Shown here in pieces: positions 10,343-22,369 of a stretch of 64,000 nucleotides of DNA (positions within the stretch are counted from its first letter, which is position 1; every line of letters starts with the position of its first letter). Location of the stretch: assembly GCA_009602735.1 (NCBI GenBank), contig WELA01006486.1, forward strand, positions 1-64,000, given 5' to 3'. Position numbers and translations under genes: made by a program. Below the pieces are notes generated by a model, which had not been told where the DNA came from, did not search any database, and was given only the letters and a program-made list of their open reading frames with translations. The stretch is from Mesotaenium endlicherianum. Lineage: Eukaryota; Streptophyta; Zygnematophyceae; Zygnematales; Mesotaeniaceae.

Positions 10343-12142
10343 TTACAATCCCTCTAACTTAAATTGTTGTCGACTTGACAACACTCTTTAAAGAAGTAAC
10401 ACACCTGCCATGCAAAACCAACTGACTCTAAAATAAAGAAAACAGCAGGCTAAGTACCAGGGGCTCTATCTTCTAGGGAGCGAGACTTGGCACTGGATCT
10501 TCTTCTCTTGACTGATGGCAACTTGAAACTTGGGGGCTCAGACCATGGTGAACCGAGGGGAGAACGCAGCAACTGGGCAGCCTACTCTTGCATTGTCTGC
10601 AAGTTGATGGAGACAATTCTCACCTGTGCAGCTCTCAAACTGACACGGACATACACTGGCATATCGAAGGGGTGCTGCCTGACATGGGCTAAGGGCACAT
10701 GCCCTCTATGAGAGGGGGATGCTGGCTGCCCTCTGGCTGCCTCCTTGGCAGCCCTTCTGTCTGCTTTGTATGACTGAGTCTGACCTCCTGGGGTGGGCTC
10801 CTCCTGCTGAAGCTCCTCAGGCACTAGAGATCTGGGTCTCTTGGTGGGCTGGTACCCCTAAGCTGCTGCAAGGCTGCCTGTGCCAAGGACCTTCCAATTT
10901 GCTGCAGAGTGGGAGATGTAGCAAGGGTCTGTGCCTCAGCAGGGCTAGACTCCTCTCCGACGCCTTCCTCCTCTTCGTCCTCCTGTTCCTCTGAGACTTT
11001 TTGGAATCTCTCTGATCATCTCCTCCAGCCGTTCTCAAGAAAAAGAGTATCCCACTAACCTCCCCCTTTTGGGTGCAGGTAGGGGCTGCTGAGTCCTGAC
11101 CGCATACAGGTCTTTCACTCCTTGCTTTCTTGCCCATTTGGCATAAGCATGTTCTCCCTTAGAGAAGGAATCTCTAGCCCTGGTCCCATTCTCCTGTGTT
11201 TCCTGACTCATGCAGTCCCTGACTCCATCCAATCTTGGGTCCCATGCTGCAATGTGAGGTGGCAGCACTATCTTCCCCTGCAAGTCTGCCAGTAAATCGT
11301 CTTCCTCAACTCTGTCATTTTGTTGGTCCTTCATGGTGATTGTCATCTAGCGCCATTCAGTGGGCTGCAAAAAGAAAGCAAAATCTGTTCTCTTCAAAGT
11401 ATAGGGGTACTAGTGCCCTGAGAGATCCAAATGGCTGGTCTCCCTTGCCAATAACTCCCAGATTCTTCTCTCCACCTCGTTATACATGGCCTTGAATTGG
11501 TTGTAAGAAGTGGCATCCTTGAAGTTGTCTGGGTCCATAGAGTTTAATCTGATGACTCTGTCTTTGCCCCAGATCCCAGGTATTGGCACAGTTTCAAATT
11601 CACCTATCTGGGTTAATGCTTTGGCCACCCGGATCGTATATCCCACCATCTTGGCAAAGTCATGGTACAGTAGAAGCCCTGTGTTGACTTTTATGTACTT
11701 GTCAAAACTTTGGGACGTCTCCCCCTCCCGTAGCAGTATGTCCTTCTGCGACTCACTTTGGCTTCTCTGGACGTACTTGAAGGCTTCCTCCAAAAGGTCA
11801 AAGCCCTTGCTCATCATCGTGTAGCGGCTGTTGATTCTCCTCTGTTCCTTCTCAGCTTGCTGCTTCCGCCTCTCCTCAGCCAACCTTTGTTCCTCCGCCT
11901 TCTTGGCTTCCTCTGTAGCTTTGTTGTCCTGCTCCTCCTGTCTCAGCCTGGCCTGTTCTTCCTCTTCTTTCCTCTTCTGAGCCTTTCGCTGCAGTCGAAG
12001 TCGCTCTGATTCCCGAGAAGAGATGGAGGATGATTTGATGTCGCCATGGAACTCCTTGTACTCCGCCTGCGCCTCGTCCGCCCTTCTCTTCCTCTTGAGT
12101 TCGAACTTCTAAATCATCCTGCTCACTGGTCTGCCCACAATG
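10343..12142 (-). mobile_element. Gag-like remnant of an LTR element
   Basis: Minus-strand reading gives a strongly charged coiled-coil segment (RKQQAEKEQRRINSRY, upstream runs of K/E/R/Q). A folded part follows at 11410-11883 (MMSKGFDLLEEAFKYVQ to LARETSHLDL). Further open stretches reach about 10440. It resembles the variable gag region of plant LTR elements, but I do not recognise a zinc knuckle. It is degraded. Confidence 0.4.
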
Positions 12143-12524
12143 TTAGTGTAGTCAGGATATCATGCACAGGTATTGAGTACCTTGACGGGTAAGAATGTAG
12201 TAGTGGAAGTTATAGCGTCTGCAATACCTGGTGTAAGTAAGCGGAAAGTGAGCGAGTGCTTAAGGGCGAAGTGAGTGTGAGAAAAGTTTGAGTGTGAAGA
12301 ATGGTAAGAAAATCGGTCGGTTCCCGAGATGTTATTCCTCTCCCCCCAACTTAATGTTTAAGTTGGGCTGCCTGTCACAACTGTGACTTCTCGTTGCCTA
12401 CTGTCAGTCTGTTACTAATTGGCATTTTCTCGCACGCTAACTGTCACTTTCTTGCACATTTCCCCTCCAACTTAAATGGAGACAGGGCCTCCTGTTACCT
12501 TCCCATGTCAACGGAAATGACAGT
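12143..12524. repeat. LTR-like spacer between gag-like remnant and element D
   Basis: No gene. The strand reading right to left contains two purine runs, near 12340-12360 (AAGTTGGGGGGAGAGGAA) and near 12465-12480. It ends CTAACA at about 12143. This looks like polypurine tract plus LTR sequence, probably the 3' end of element D, but exact ends cannot be fixed. Confidence 0.35.
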
Positions 12525-15500
12525 TAAGAAGGTGTCCCAGCCTCTTGGAGGTAAAAGCGTCTCAATGCCCCTTTGGCATTGGTTAAATAGTCCTTAAATT
12601 TCCAGGTGTTCCCAAAGACATCGTAATTTTTCCAAATGACTAAAAATTTTATGACATATTTAGATGATCGACGGACAAAACGAGCTTCTAAAATCTCATC
12701 CACCTCCTATTCCTCAGGGTCACCATCCTTGACAGCGGGGACCGGGCCCGGTTGGACAGGTAACCGACCTGTGAACAATGTGTCACCCTTGATGTATGGT
12801 TCTAAGAAGGAGACATTAAAGATTAGGTGACCCTTGTATTCTGCTGACATGTTCAGTTTGTATGCATTCTGACCGACACGGCGCACCACCAAATATGAAC
12901 CGACCTAAACCAGACCAAGCCTTTTCTTGACACACCAGGCAGGTACAAGTGTTGAGAATGCAGTTTGACCGGATTGCCCTTAGAGATTGTTAGCTCTCGA
13001 CGGTGTTGATTAGCATACTTTTGTTGGTTTGCCTGGGCTTTGTGCAGGTTCTGTTGGTCTTTTGAGCGGGTGTCAGCAAACTCCCAAGTTAACCGAAGAG
13101 ACACCGAGTTGTCAAGCCCCTCAGTCTGAGTTAAAGACTCCCCTAGCATATCTGAAGGAGACTTGGGGACTCTACCCAGACTGAGTTCAAAAAAGGTATT
13201 TCCCGTTGACGCATGCACCGCACTGTTGACTGCATATTGAATTTGAGGCAACAGGTCATCCCAACTATCTTGTTTATGATTAATATGAGCTCTCAGCACT
13301 TCTTGCATAACTCGGTTAATTCTTCCAGTCTGTCCATCGGTCTGAGGGTCGTTTAAACAACTGTTTGACTCCCATTAACCCCATTAAAACTCTCCAGAAC
13401 TTAGAGGTGAATTTTGAGTCTCCGTCTGAGACAATATTGGAGGGTAGCCCATGTTGGCATACTACATGGTTGTAGAACTGTCTGGTTGTTTCGAGTGCAG
13501 TCACCTTGACAGTAGTGGGGATGAAAATGACCATTTTTGTCAGTTTATCAACTACTACTAGGATAGAATCATGTCCATTGGCAATTCTTGGTAGTGTTAC
13601 CACCCAGTCCATGGATATTGTTTCCCATCGTCCAGCTAGGATGGGTAGTGGTTGCAACAGTTCTCCGAGTGGTGTGTGTCTCGACTTGTTTCTCTGATAC
13701 CAATCACAGGACTTAACATATTTCAAGACCTCCTGAGGCAATCCTTCCCAATGATAATGTTTTTCCAATTTGCCAACAGTTTTGACTTGCCCCAAATGTC
13801 CACCCACTAAACTGTCATGTGCTAGTGCCCTTATTTTCAGGTTTATAGGAATTACCTGCTTCAGCCTGCCTCAAGTGGTGTCAATTACCCAGACCCCTCC
13901 CTTGAGCTTATACCCGAGTGTATTAGCAGGACACACACCATCAATGGGGTTCGGCTCAAAATTTGGGTTAGAAAGGTAGGCTTTCCTAAGTTGTTCAAGG
14001 AAGGACTTTTTGACTTTCAATGAAGTGAGTGCACAAAGGACTTTGTTTAAAGCATGCTGACTAAAGTTCTTTTTTTGCAAGTGAGGTCTTCTAGAGAGTG
14101 CATCAGTAGGATTCAACTGCCCTGGTTTGTAGTCAATCTGGACTTGAAACTGCTCCAGCATCTGGGTCCAGCGGTTCTCCCTCCTTGACAGCTTGGACTT
14201 CTTCTGAAAGTGAGTCAGAGCTAGATGATCTGTAATCACCTTAAAAGCTTTTCCATGTAAGTATGCTCTCCATTGTTTGAGAACATGAATGATAGCAAGC
14301 AGCTCTTTATCATGTACAGAATAGTTAATCTCAGCTGGATTGAATTTCACAGACTCATACAGCACAGGGTGCCAGTCCTGCTTTACCTTACCATCCTTTG
14401 TAATTTGTCAGCAGGCTGCAACAAAATAGCACCATGGCAAAGTCAGAAGCATCAGTCACCACCTGCACAGGTTTGCTGGTGTCATAAATAGCTAAGACTG
14501 GGGCGGAACAGAGAGCATCTTTAAAGGTCTGGAAGGGAGGTTGCTGCTTTCCCCCCCACACATACCCTATGTTCTTTTTAATAAGGTCAGTCGATTTACT
14601 AGCCTTTGTAGAATAAATCTCAATGAATCTCCTATAGTAGTTAGTCAACCCGAGGAAGGATTTAACTTCCGAGACAGACTGTGGCAGTAGCCAATCCCTT
14701 AAGGTCTCGACTTTCTTAGGATCCACACTGATGCCTTCCTTACTGACAACGTGGTCCAAGAATTCAATATTTTCCTTCAAGAACTCACACTCGCTCATTT
14801 TAGCATACAACTGATTTTTTATTAGAGTGTCCATCACTGTCTTTAAGTGCTCAGCATGCTCAGTTTCATTTTTGGAGAATTTTAAAATATCATCCAAGAA
14901 GACTTGCACAAACTTATCCAAGTAAGGCCTAAAAATGTCATCCATAGCACCCATAAAGGTTGCAAGAGCATTAGTCATCTCTGGTATCACATTAAACTCA
15001 TAGTGTTCAGAACGTGTGCGGAAGGCAGTCTTGTGTTCATCTCCCTCAGCAATTCTAATTTGATGATAACCACTCTTAAGATCTATCTTACTGAACACTT
15101 TAGCACCAGAGAGGGTATCAAGCAAGTCCTCAATTATGGGTAAAGCATACTTGTTCTTTATTGTACTTCTGTTAAGAGCTCTGCAATCCACACACATTCG
15201 CATACTGCCATCCTTCTTCTTAACAAATATGATGGGTGCGTCATGAGGTGATTTACTGGGAGAAATATAACCATTTTCTTCCAACTCTGCAATCTGTGTT
15301 TTCAATTCTTCACTCTCCACATAAGACAAGCCATATGTGCGTTGCCAAGGTGGCTGATTTCCAGGTAATAAATCAATTCTATGATGTACTTCCCTCTTAG
15401 GGGGCAATCCTGGAGGTTTGTTAAAAACATCAATATACTGAGCAACAATTTTTGCAGCAGTAGGGTGCTCCGTAGGACTCACCTTTTTCTCAACCATTTT

Positions 15501-15869
15501 GTCAGGTTGATGAGGTACCTCATTTGGCAATAGACAGAACATTCTGTCTTTCTTCTGGTTCCAGCTTTCGATGAATTCCATTGCATTCAACAATTTGCAT
15601 CCTCCTAGAAGCCTCCTTTTTTCTTTCATTTGTCATCCATACAGGACAATAGGAAGAGCACTGGTCGGTTCCAGGTTAGTCTGCCCATCACTGGCTCCTC
15701 TCACTTTAAATGTACCTCTGCTCCAACACACTTCAGCTTGATGTCTATTAACACTAGATGGCCCGGAGCATTAAATATGATGCACCTTACAGATTTTGAT
15801 GCATCTACTTGCTCCTTTTGCTACCTCTGTATCTTTCTTAACACTTATTTGTTTTTATCAAAATTAGTC
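12525..15869 (-). mobile_element. Chromodomain Ty3/gypsy element D (pol part)
   Basis: Right to left it shows the tail of protease, reverse transcriptase (14388-15629, with [18 protein letters not shown] and [15 protein letters not shown]), RNase H (13871-14365), integrase (12853-13807) and a chromodomain (about 12525-12720, motifs VDEILEARF and IWKNYDVFGNTW). It is therefore a chromovirus. The protease start appears again at 19141-19390, so a piggyBac element sits inside it. It is broken in several places; gag is not seen. Confidence 0.85.
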
Positions 15870-16038
15870 TTAAGCGATGGGCTATGTCGCCAAGTGTCCG
15901 CAACAAAATCTACAGTTGAAAGCGACAAAACGCGTACAAGCTGTTCACAAACCTGTACGGTGCTAATTTCGATTTCGATGAAGAAAAAGAACCGAAAAGA
16001 AGGCTAACCGCCTTCTTCTTTGCGAACTTTCGTCCGCC

Positions 16039-18320
16039 ATGGATGCCTCTAAATGTTCGTTAGACGTACTTTTAGACGCTAAAAGTCTGGTTGCCGTTGC
16101 TCACTTTGGTAGTGCATGGGCAAAAGAGAAGTTTGATGCTTATTGGGATGAGTTGTTGATAGAGGGAGTGGTGAAGAAGCGGGTGGTGGGGAAAAAGAAG
16201 GAGGGTTGTGTGTACGAGGTGTACTTCGTCTATGACAGGAGTAAGCAGAGATTTTTTGAGTCTATTGTAAGAGAACTCCTTTGCGTAGAGTCTAAGACAC
16301 TCCACGAATTTTGTGAGGGTGTGTACTCGCAAAAAGATGAGGAGGAAGAACCGGAAAGAAGTTGTGCAGGAAGATAATCGTAGATCATCTTTCCAAGTGT
16401 CTGAGATTCCTTTGGTGCCTCAAGAACTAGATATGGGGCAACAGGGTTCTCAACCTAGCATAGATGGTAGCCAGCCCTCATTTGAAAGAAGGAAGAGGGG
16501 TCGCCCTGTGGGGTCAAACAAGATAGCAGCTCCTTCCGTTCGAAGTAAGTTCATGTTTCAAGGGCCCCCTTTCACAACAAAAAAAAGAAAAGAGCCCATG
16601 GTAGACTCTGAATCCGGCCCTGAGAGCAGCAGCAGCAGCGATGAGGAAGACAGCTTGTCTTCCAAAGAGGAAGAGGAGGTGCCTCTTGCTCCCACTATGC
16701 TAGAAGAGGAGGAGGAGGAGGAGGAGGAGGAATTTGAAGTAATTTGGGATTGGGAGGAGCCTGCCCGCGAAGACTCCTGCCTGGTGGACTTGCTGCAGCC
16801 TAGCACTACATATCACCATGGCTTGCAGGGCATTCTAGACAGCAGGTTCAGAGGCTTGAGCCCCTTTGGAATCTTTTGTTTATTCATGCCTATTGCGTTC
16901 TTTCAGCAGCTGGTATTGGAGACAAACAATTATGCATCACTGCATCCTGTCAGAGGGTGGATTCCTGTGACATGTTCGTCGTTGGTTATTTTCCATGGGC
17001 TAAGCATGGCTATAAGCTTGCATGAACTACCGAGACTGAGGAGTTACTGGCAAAAGACTGTGAAAGGGCATATAACACTTCCTAGCTTTGGCAGATTCAT
17101 GAGTAGGAACAGGTTCAAAGAGATTAAAAAATTCTTTCATCTCAAAGACAATAGACAAAGAACATGCTTTCCTCCAGACTCTAGAGAATACAAGCTATGG
17201 CAGCTCCAGCCCTTCACAAACTTGTGCACGGAAACCTTCAGCAAGTACTACAGCCCTGGTCCAACCCTCACAGTAGATGAAAGAACCATTCCTATCTGCA
17301 ACAGACAGTGTACAACTCTTCCAAACCATACAAGTATGGCATAGAAGTGTTTACTATTTGTGATGCAATTACTTACTTCTGCTATGCCTTCATCATCTAT
17401 GATAGGGTGAAGAAAGATGGACCTAAACTGATGTTGTGTTAGACCTTGTAGCTATGCTCCCTGCTGGTAGGTTGTTTACATTCATCCTCGATAGAGGTTT
17501 CAACTCCCCTCACTTTTTCTCAAAGCTAGCACAATTAGGACATGGAGCCACTGGCACAGTTGTGTCCACGAGGAAAAACTATCCTAAGGCTATGTTGTAT
17601 ATGAAGCCTGATAGCCAGCCTAAAGGTGCTTGTCTGGCAGCTTACAATGAACACCCCCGTATAGTAGCAGCTGTTTGGAATGACAAAGCTCCTTGTGCAT
17701 TTCTATCTACAGCCAAAGGGCTAGCTCCCAAAACACAAACTAGGCGTAATGGAAAACATAAACTTGTCCTTCCAGCTCCTGAGTTAGTTGAGCACTACAA
17801 CTTGTATAAAGATGCTGTAGATCAATATGATGCATACTGTTTGAAGAGGGACTACAGTGTTGAGAGAGTTCTAGTCAATTGGAAGTGGTGGCACAAAGCA
17901 TATTGGGGTCTCTTTGATGGCCTTCTAGCCAATGTGTTCATCATGCCCAAGATGGTGAATCCTAAGGCGGACAGGTGGGACACTTACTTGGACATCATGG
18001 ATGAGATGTGTTCTTTCCAACATCCTAATGAAGCAGGTTGTAGTGGATTGTCAACAAGAGTTGTGGCAACCGAGCCTACGGGAGAAGGAAGGTTCATTGG
18101 CAAGCACTTTCCAACAGAGGAAGAGAAGAGATACTATTGCGTCGTGTGCGTTGCCGGTCCTTTTGAGCATCGTGCCAATAGGAAGAGAGCTAAGTATAGT
18201 GACTACAAGTGCTTGCAGTGCAATGTCTACTTGTGTGCTACCCCTTGCTTCCAAACCTACCATACAACCAGAGAGATCTCCCGTCTTGATATTGGACCAA
18301 AGAGAGAGGCGAGGAAATAG
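16039..18320 (+). pseudogene. piggyBac transposase (DDE_Tnp_1_7), disrupted
   Basis: The transposase would cut and paste the element at TTAA. A 112-residue N-terminal segment (16039-16377) is followed in another frame by 16313-17344. The latter has acidic/serine runs, then the piggyBac core with the first catalytic Asp in LTVDERTIP. The frame changes again near 17315-17330, where KPYKYGIEVFTICDA carries the second Asp. The last part, 17436-18320, holds FILDRGFNSPHFF (third Asp), YNLYKDAVDQYDAYC and a C-terminal cysteine ribbon (CVVC, CLQC, CF..YH). At least two frame shifts mean it is probably not functional unless introns explain them. Upstream repeats of this N-terminal segment are not known to me in other piggyBacs. 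Confidence 0.85.
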
Positions 18321-18973
18321 AGAGACATTTAGGCGAGATAACGACGAAAATTGTACATTCTGTTATAAGCTAGAATAAAATGTATGCTATTGCTATAAAA
18401 TTTATAAGGGCATGAGACTCATGTGCTGATGTGAGTGTAGTTGATTATATTTTTTGTTTTCTTGGAAATGAAAATTGTGCAGATTTTTGCCCTGAGGAGT
18501 GAATATTTGACTTGTTTAATTCATTTTTTATATTTAAAAAAACAAAAAAAAGTTTCAAAGACCTGTCAAAGCATTTATGTGGTGTGCATACTTTGAAGCT
18601 AGCATGATCTCTGTGCACTTCAGAAAGTGTTGCTAAGTTCAAGCAGGTACCAAAACGCTTGTTGCATTGATGTTTTTTTGCGCGTCAAATGTGATGCTAT
18701 TTTTTCTTTGGGAACTATTATGCACTATGCTTGTCCTATGACTTTGAAATTTTGCACACCCACATATGACCCTTATGCACACTACTGGGAAAAATCACAA
18801 TCTCTGGATAGTTTTGTCGTAAGAGTTATGATGCACCAAATATTGCAATTTTGACGAGAATTTTTTGATTGCATTCTTTTCGGTTTTCTTTCTCCAAAAA
18901 AAAACAGGTTACAAAAAAAAAGTGGGATCCTCAAGCTTTTCATATAAGATGTCCAAATACATGCATCACTTAA
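18321..18973. other. AT-rich 3' part of the piggyBac element
   Basis: No coding sequence. The region is AT-rich with A and T runs (near 18530-18550 and 18890-18920), and a possible poly(A) signal AATAAA lies at about 18373. It ends at the candidate TTAA. Confidence 0.4.
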
Positions 18974-19140
18974 GATTTGAATTGGTATTGTAGTGGGAAA
19001 AGAATCAAGAGTAAAGGTAGTAGATGCATCAAAAAGTGTGTATTTGGTGAGCCATCCAGTGTTAAGCCAGGACCTTTCTAGCACAAAACCCAGTGTTGAG
19101 TACCTCAAATATAAGTGTTTCAATTAGAACTGCAATGCTA
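18974..19140 (+). other. Short inverted piece resembling element D protease
   Basis: The plus strand encodes VDASKSV at about 19020-19040. The minus strand at 15790-15815 encodes the same residues with about 15 identical bases. Fragments of element D therefore appear on both strands beside the piggyBac insertion. The match is short. Confidence 0.3.
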
Positions 19141-19390
19141 GAACCTTACTGGACCTCAATAGGCTTGGTCATAATTCCTCCCGGAATACTTGAGGCATCT
19201 CCAGGAATAATTTTCTATTCCTTTAGGTGTTTGTAGGCAGCCTTAGCCGCTTAACTAAGTCCTTATGGATAAAAGTATGTGACGCCCCTCCGTCAACAAA
19301 TGCCCTTACCTTCCTACCTGTGATCATATAATGCAGTAGAATAGGGAGGACTGACTTTTCATGACTTCCGCATTTTCCTCCTGACTTAGC
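19141..19390 (-). mobile_element. Protease fragment of element D
   Basis: The minus strand encodes a gypsy aspartic protease active-site stretch, KVRAFVDGGASHTFIHKDLV, followed by KIIPGDASSIPGG. It is the part of element D upstream of the RT at 15629, separated from it by the piggyBac unit. Degraded fragment. Confidence 0.7.
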
Positions 19391-19394
19391 AAAG

Positions 19395-19455
19395 AAATGT
19401 TGGCTAAGGTCCCAGACCTAAGTCCGGCGAACAATTCCAACACCACTACTTCCTT
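19395..19455 (-). pseudogene. Methyltransferase motif-I-like remnant in element E
   Basis: The minus strand encodes VVVLELFAGLRSGTLA. It matches the S-adenosylmethionine-binding motif I of C5 DNA methyltransferases (consensus LFAGxGG-like) downstream of the protease. Charophyte gypsy elements with built-in cytosine methyltransferases have been reported. Only this motif is visible here; the catalytic PCQ motif is not seen. Confidence 0.45.
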
Positions 19456-19596
19456 TTAACGAAAAGGATCTCCCATCCTGACAATGCCTTGCAGCAGCGG
19501 CCCGACTCTAGGCATCGCGTTTGCAGCAGAGGTAACTGGGTAGGGTACTGGCAGCAGCTCTTGCGGACCGCGGTCCCTGTTACTCACAGTTTCCAG

Positions 19597-20568
19597 TTAC
19601 TCCATAATTCGAGGTTGCCATACCAAGGGTGTTGGCATGTTGATGTTTGTACAGCTTTTCTCTTCGCGCTTCAAGATGTTGTCGTAGGATTCTAGGAACC
19701 TGTCGTTAACGCAGCAGTTTAGCAGCCCGTAGTTTGCTTCTCCTGTGCAAACCCTCTTCACAGGAATTTCTCCTGCCGGCTGCTGATTTGTTGACTCGTA
19801 AGTCACCCTCCGCTTCCGCAGATCAATGACCATACCCAAGGGAATCAACGTTTCTGTTCTCAAGAGAACATCATAGTTCTCTGCCTCCGTCACTGTGCAC
19901 TCCATGAGTAGTGACGCCTCTTCAGGTTTCCCTAAATTTACTGTGATTTTCACAGGCTTGCAAGTAATTGCACAAGACTTTGACACTTGCCCTGAGGCAG
20001 TTCTCAACTGGAAAGGACTCTCTTTCACGTCCCTTGCTGTCAATCCTAGAGCTTTCACAGCTCGCTTTCCCAGGATGATTGGCTGTGCGCCCGTATCCAA
20101 CAAAATGTTGGGGGCTGCCCCGTCGTTGAATATTAGTGCACCATCCCTATTCTGCACTCTCACGGTGCTGAAATTGGTAGGCAATGAGGCGTTGTTTGCA
20201 CCCTCCTCAGCTATATCTAGCTGATGTCCAGCTTCTTCAATCGTGAACGGGTAGGTGGTATGCAAATCAGCAAGAGAAAGCAAAGGAGCATGCTGGATCC
20301 GGTGTTCCACCAAGGCCTTCAACTTCTCTAGCAAAAATATAAAGGTCTTACGCGTCCCCAGGCCTGGCTTGTCGCAGCTGGGAGATCTCATTTTCATCCA
20401 GAGTGATCCGGAAAGTCTGAGGAAGCTTCCCAGCATTTCTTGGCACCAGACGGTCGTGATCTGCTCGTTCGGCAGCCGTTGCACCCGCAGCCTTTTCAGG
20501 CATAAGTTTCTCGCCTTTGCAGACGGTCTTTTCTGCAACATCTGCACAATATTAGACATAAGGCGCAT
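19597..20568 (-). pseudogene. Protease region of element E
   Basis: A retropepsin fold is recognisable, with active site ILLDTGAQPIILG followed by VKALGL and a second half with ENYDVLLRTETLIPLGMVID. It lies directly after the zinc-knuckle gag part. It would process the element's polyprotein. Confidence 0.8.
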
Positions 20569-22334
20569 TTAATTTCGCAAATTGAGCTTTCGACTCAGCA
20601 ATTTTTGCACTCATAGCGTCATACTTCTGGTTGCCCTTGCGGTTACCAGAGCCACCTATTTCTTTCTTTTTCTCCTTGTCTGCCTTTTTCGTGGCAGCAT
20701 TTGCCCAGGGCGGCTTTAGATTTGAGTTTTTAGACCAGCACTCATCTTCTGAGTGTCCCTTCTTGTTGCAATGTGCGCATATCTGCGCCTTGCTAGCAAA
20801 TAGTTGCTTAGCATCCGGGTACGGACAATCTCTCTTTTGATGTCCTGATTTCCCGCAATTCCAACAGCCCTCTGCTGTTTCAACTGTGTTGGCGTGCTTA
20901 GCAAACTTATTGAAAGACCCGCTCTTCTTCTTAAATTGAAAATTAGAGCTGTTGGCCTTAGGCGGAGAGGATTCTTCCCTCCTCTCAGGAGCCATAAGCG
21001 TCCTGGAAGCCTCCTTATACCGCACTTTACCTTCTTTGACATTGCGTGCTATTTCAGCCGCCTCGTCAATGTCTTAGTCAATCGCGTGCTTCGCGGACAG
21101 GTGTGGCCTGACTTTACAATCTGTTTCCTTGCCCAAGCACAACAAAAATTTGTCAGCCACTATTCTGAGCTCGTAAATTTTTGCCTTTTTGGCGAGGTCT
21201 ACCAATTTGGATTTAACCTTCATGACTGTCTCGTTCTTCTGACGAACAAAATGCACATAACAGTGCCCCTTAAGACTGCGATCTTTTGGGAATCGTGCTT
21301 CAAGCAACTTAAAAAAACGACGCAGGCAATGCTCGGAGTCTAACTGGTCATCCCTAGCCTCCATATCCTTACGACAGCTAGCCAAGGCTTGCGCATGGCT
21401 TGCCTTTGTCGTGGCGCTATCGCCTTGTTGACCATTAAAAGGTGCAGCCCTGCGCGTTACTCGTTTTTGAGCATTAGCAATCTTTTCAGACAGTTCTGCA
21501 CACCTTTCGCAACTCTGCGACAGAGCCGGCATCCCCATTCTGAGTAGGAGCCCTTTGCTGGCCCTCAGTGAGTTGCCTCATGGCCTCTGTTAATTCTTGT
21601 GTTAGTGCAGCTAAGTCTATGCTCTCAACAGGTGCACTTGGCAATGCTCTTCCTGAAGATAAAGCAAACATTCGGGCTTTCGCAGCCTCTTTCTGGATTT
21701 TCAAATCCCTAGCCTCTCCAAATGCCCTTTCCAGGGTGAGATCCTCATCCTTCCGGAATTGGCGATATAGCAACAAGGCATCCTTATCCAAGTACTAAAC
21801 CAAGCCTATAAATGCGACAAATTATGTATAAGAAGAATCCTTTCGAATCTTCTCAAAGAATTCTGCCCAATAGATTTCATCAAACTCTTCGAAAGTGAGA
21901 CCGTTTCCACTGGATCGTCCCCTAAAACACTTTGCAGACAGCTTGAACTTAGGATTTTCATCCCGATCATCATCGGCCATTTCGAACGGTGACCAGAACT
22001 CACTGACTCTACCCCACACGCCTTGCTCTCTGCCCGAATCAGGTGCAAAGGCTCGTGTGTTATCCGGGTTCTCACCGCTTGCGGAGATATGGCGAGACTC
22101 GTCTCTCGACGGTTGCTCACTCCACCGGTTGTCAATATGCTCAGACGTCTCACTTCCTCGTGGCCTCTGGCTAGAGTCAAAACCTTCTGCAGGCTCCACA
22201 GGGTGGTAGAGTCTTCCACTCCTCAACCGCATATACAGTTGAATTTCTCCGGGTCCCCTTCCAGGTTGAACACCGGCAGCCTTCACAGGCCTCAATCCCC
22301 AACTGGCTTGGGAATTCTTGTTCACCTGAACCAA
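20552..22334 (-). pseudogene. Gag of element E with two zinc knuckles
   Basis: The N-terminal part (22334-21822) contains MRLRSGRLYHP. A middle part lies at 21074-21791. The C-terminal part at 20552-21025 carries two CCHC knuckles (CWNCGKSGHQKRDC and CAHCNKKGHSEDEC). It would package the element RNA. It is broken. Confidence 0.8.
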
Positions 22335-22369
22335 TCGACCAAGTTCTCAAAAGTAGGACAGAAGCGTCT

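Larger units (their letters stand above)
15870..18973 (+). mobile_element. piggyBac-type DNA transposon inserted in element D
   Basis: A piggyBac transposase lies between two parts of a gypsy protease. Candidate TTAA target duplications stand at 15870-15873 and 18970-18973. Just inside them are AGCGATG (left) and, as reverse complement, AGTGATG (right), so the terminal inverted repeats are very short or worn. The family always targets TTAA, which supports these limits. The unit is about 3.1 kb and its transposase is disrupted. Confidence 0.6.

Noticed and set aside
16558-16806. Poly-serine protein on - opposite the piggyBac transposase
   Set aside because: Antisense of a Glu-rich run; the plus strand is the transposase.
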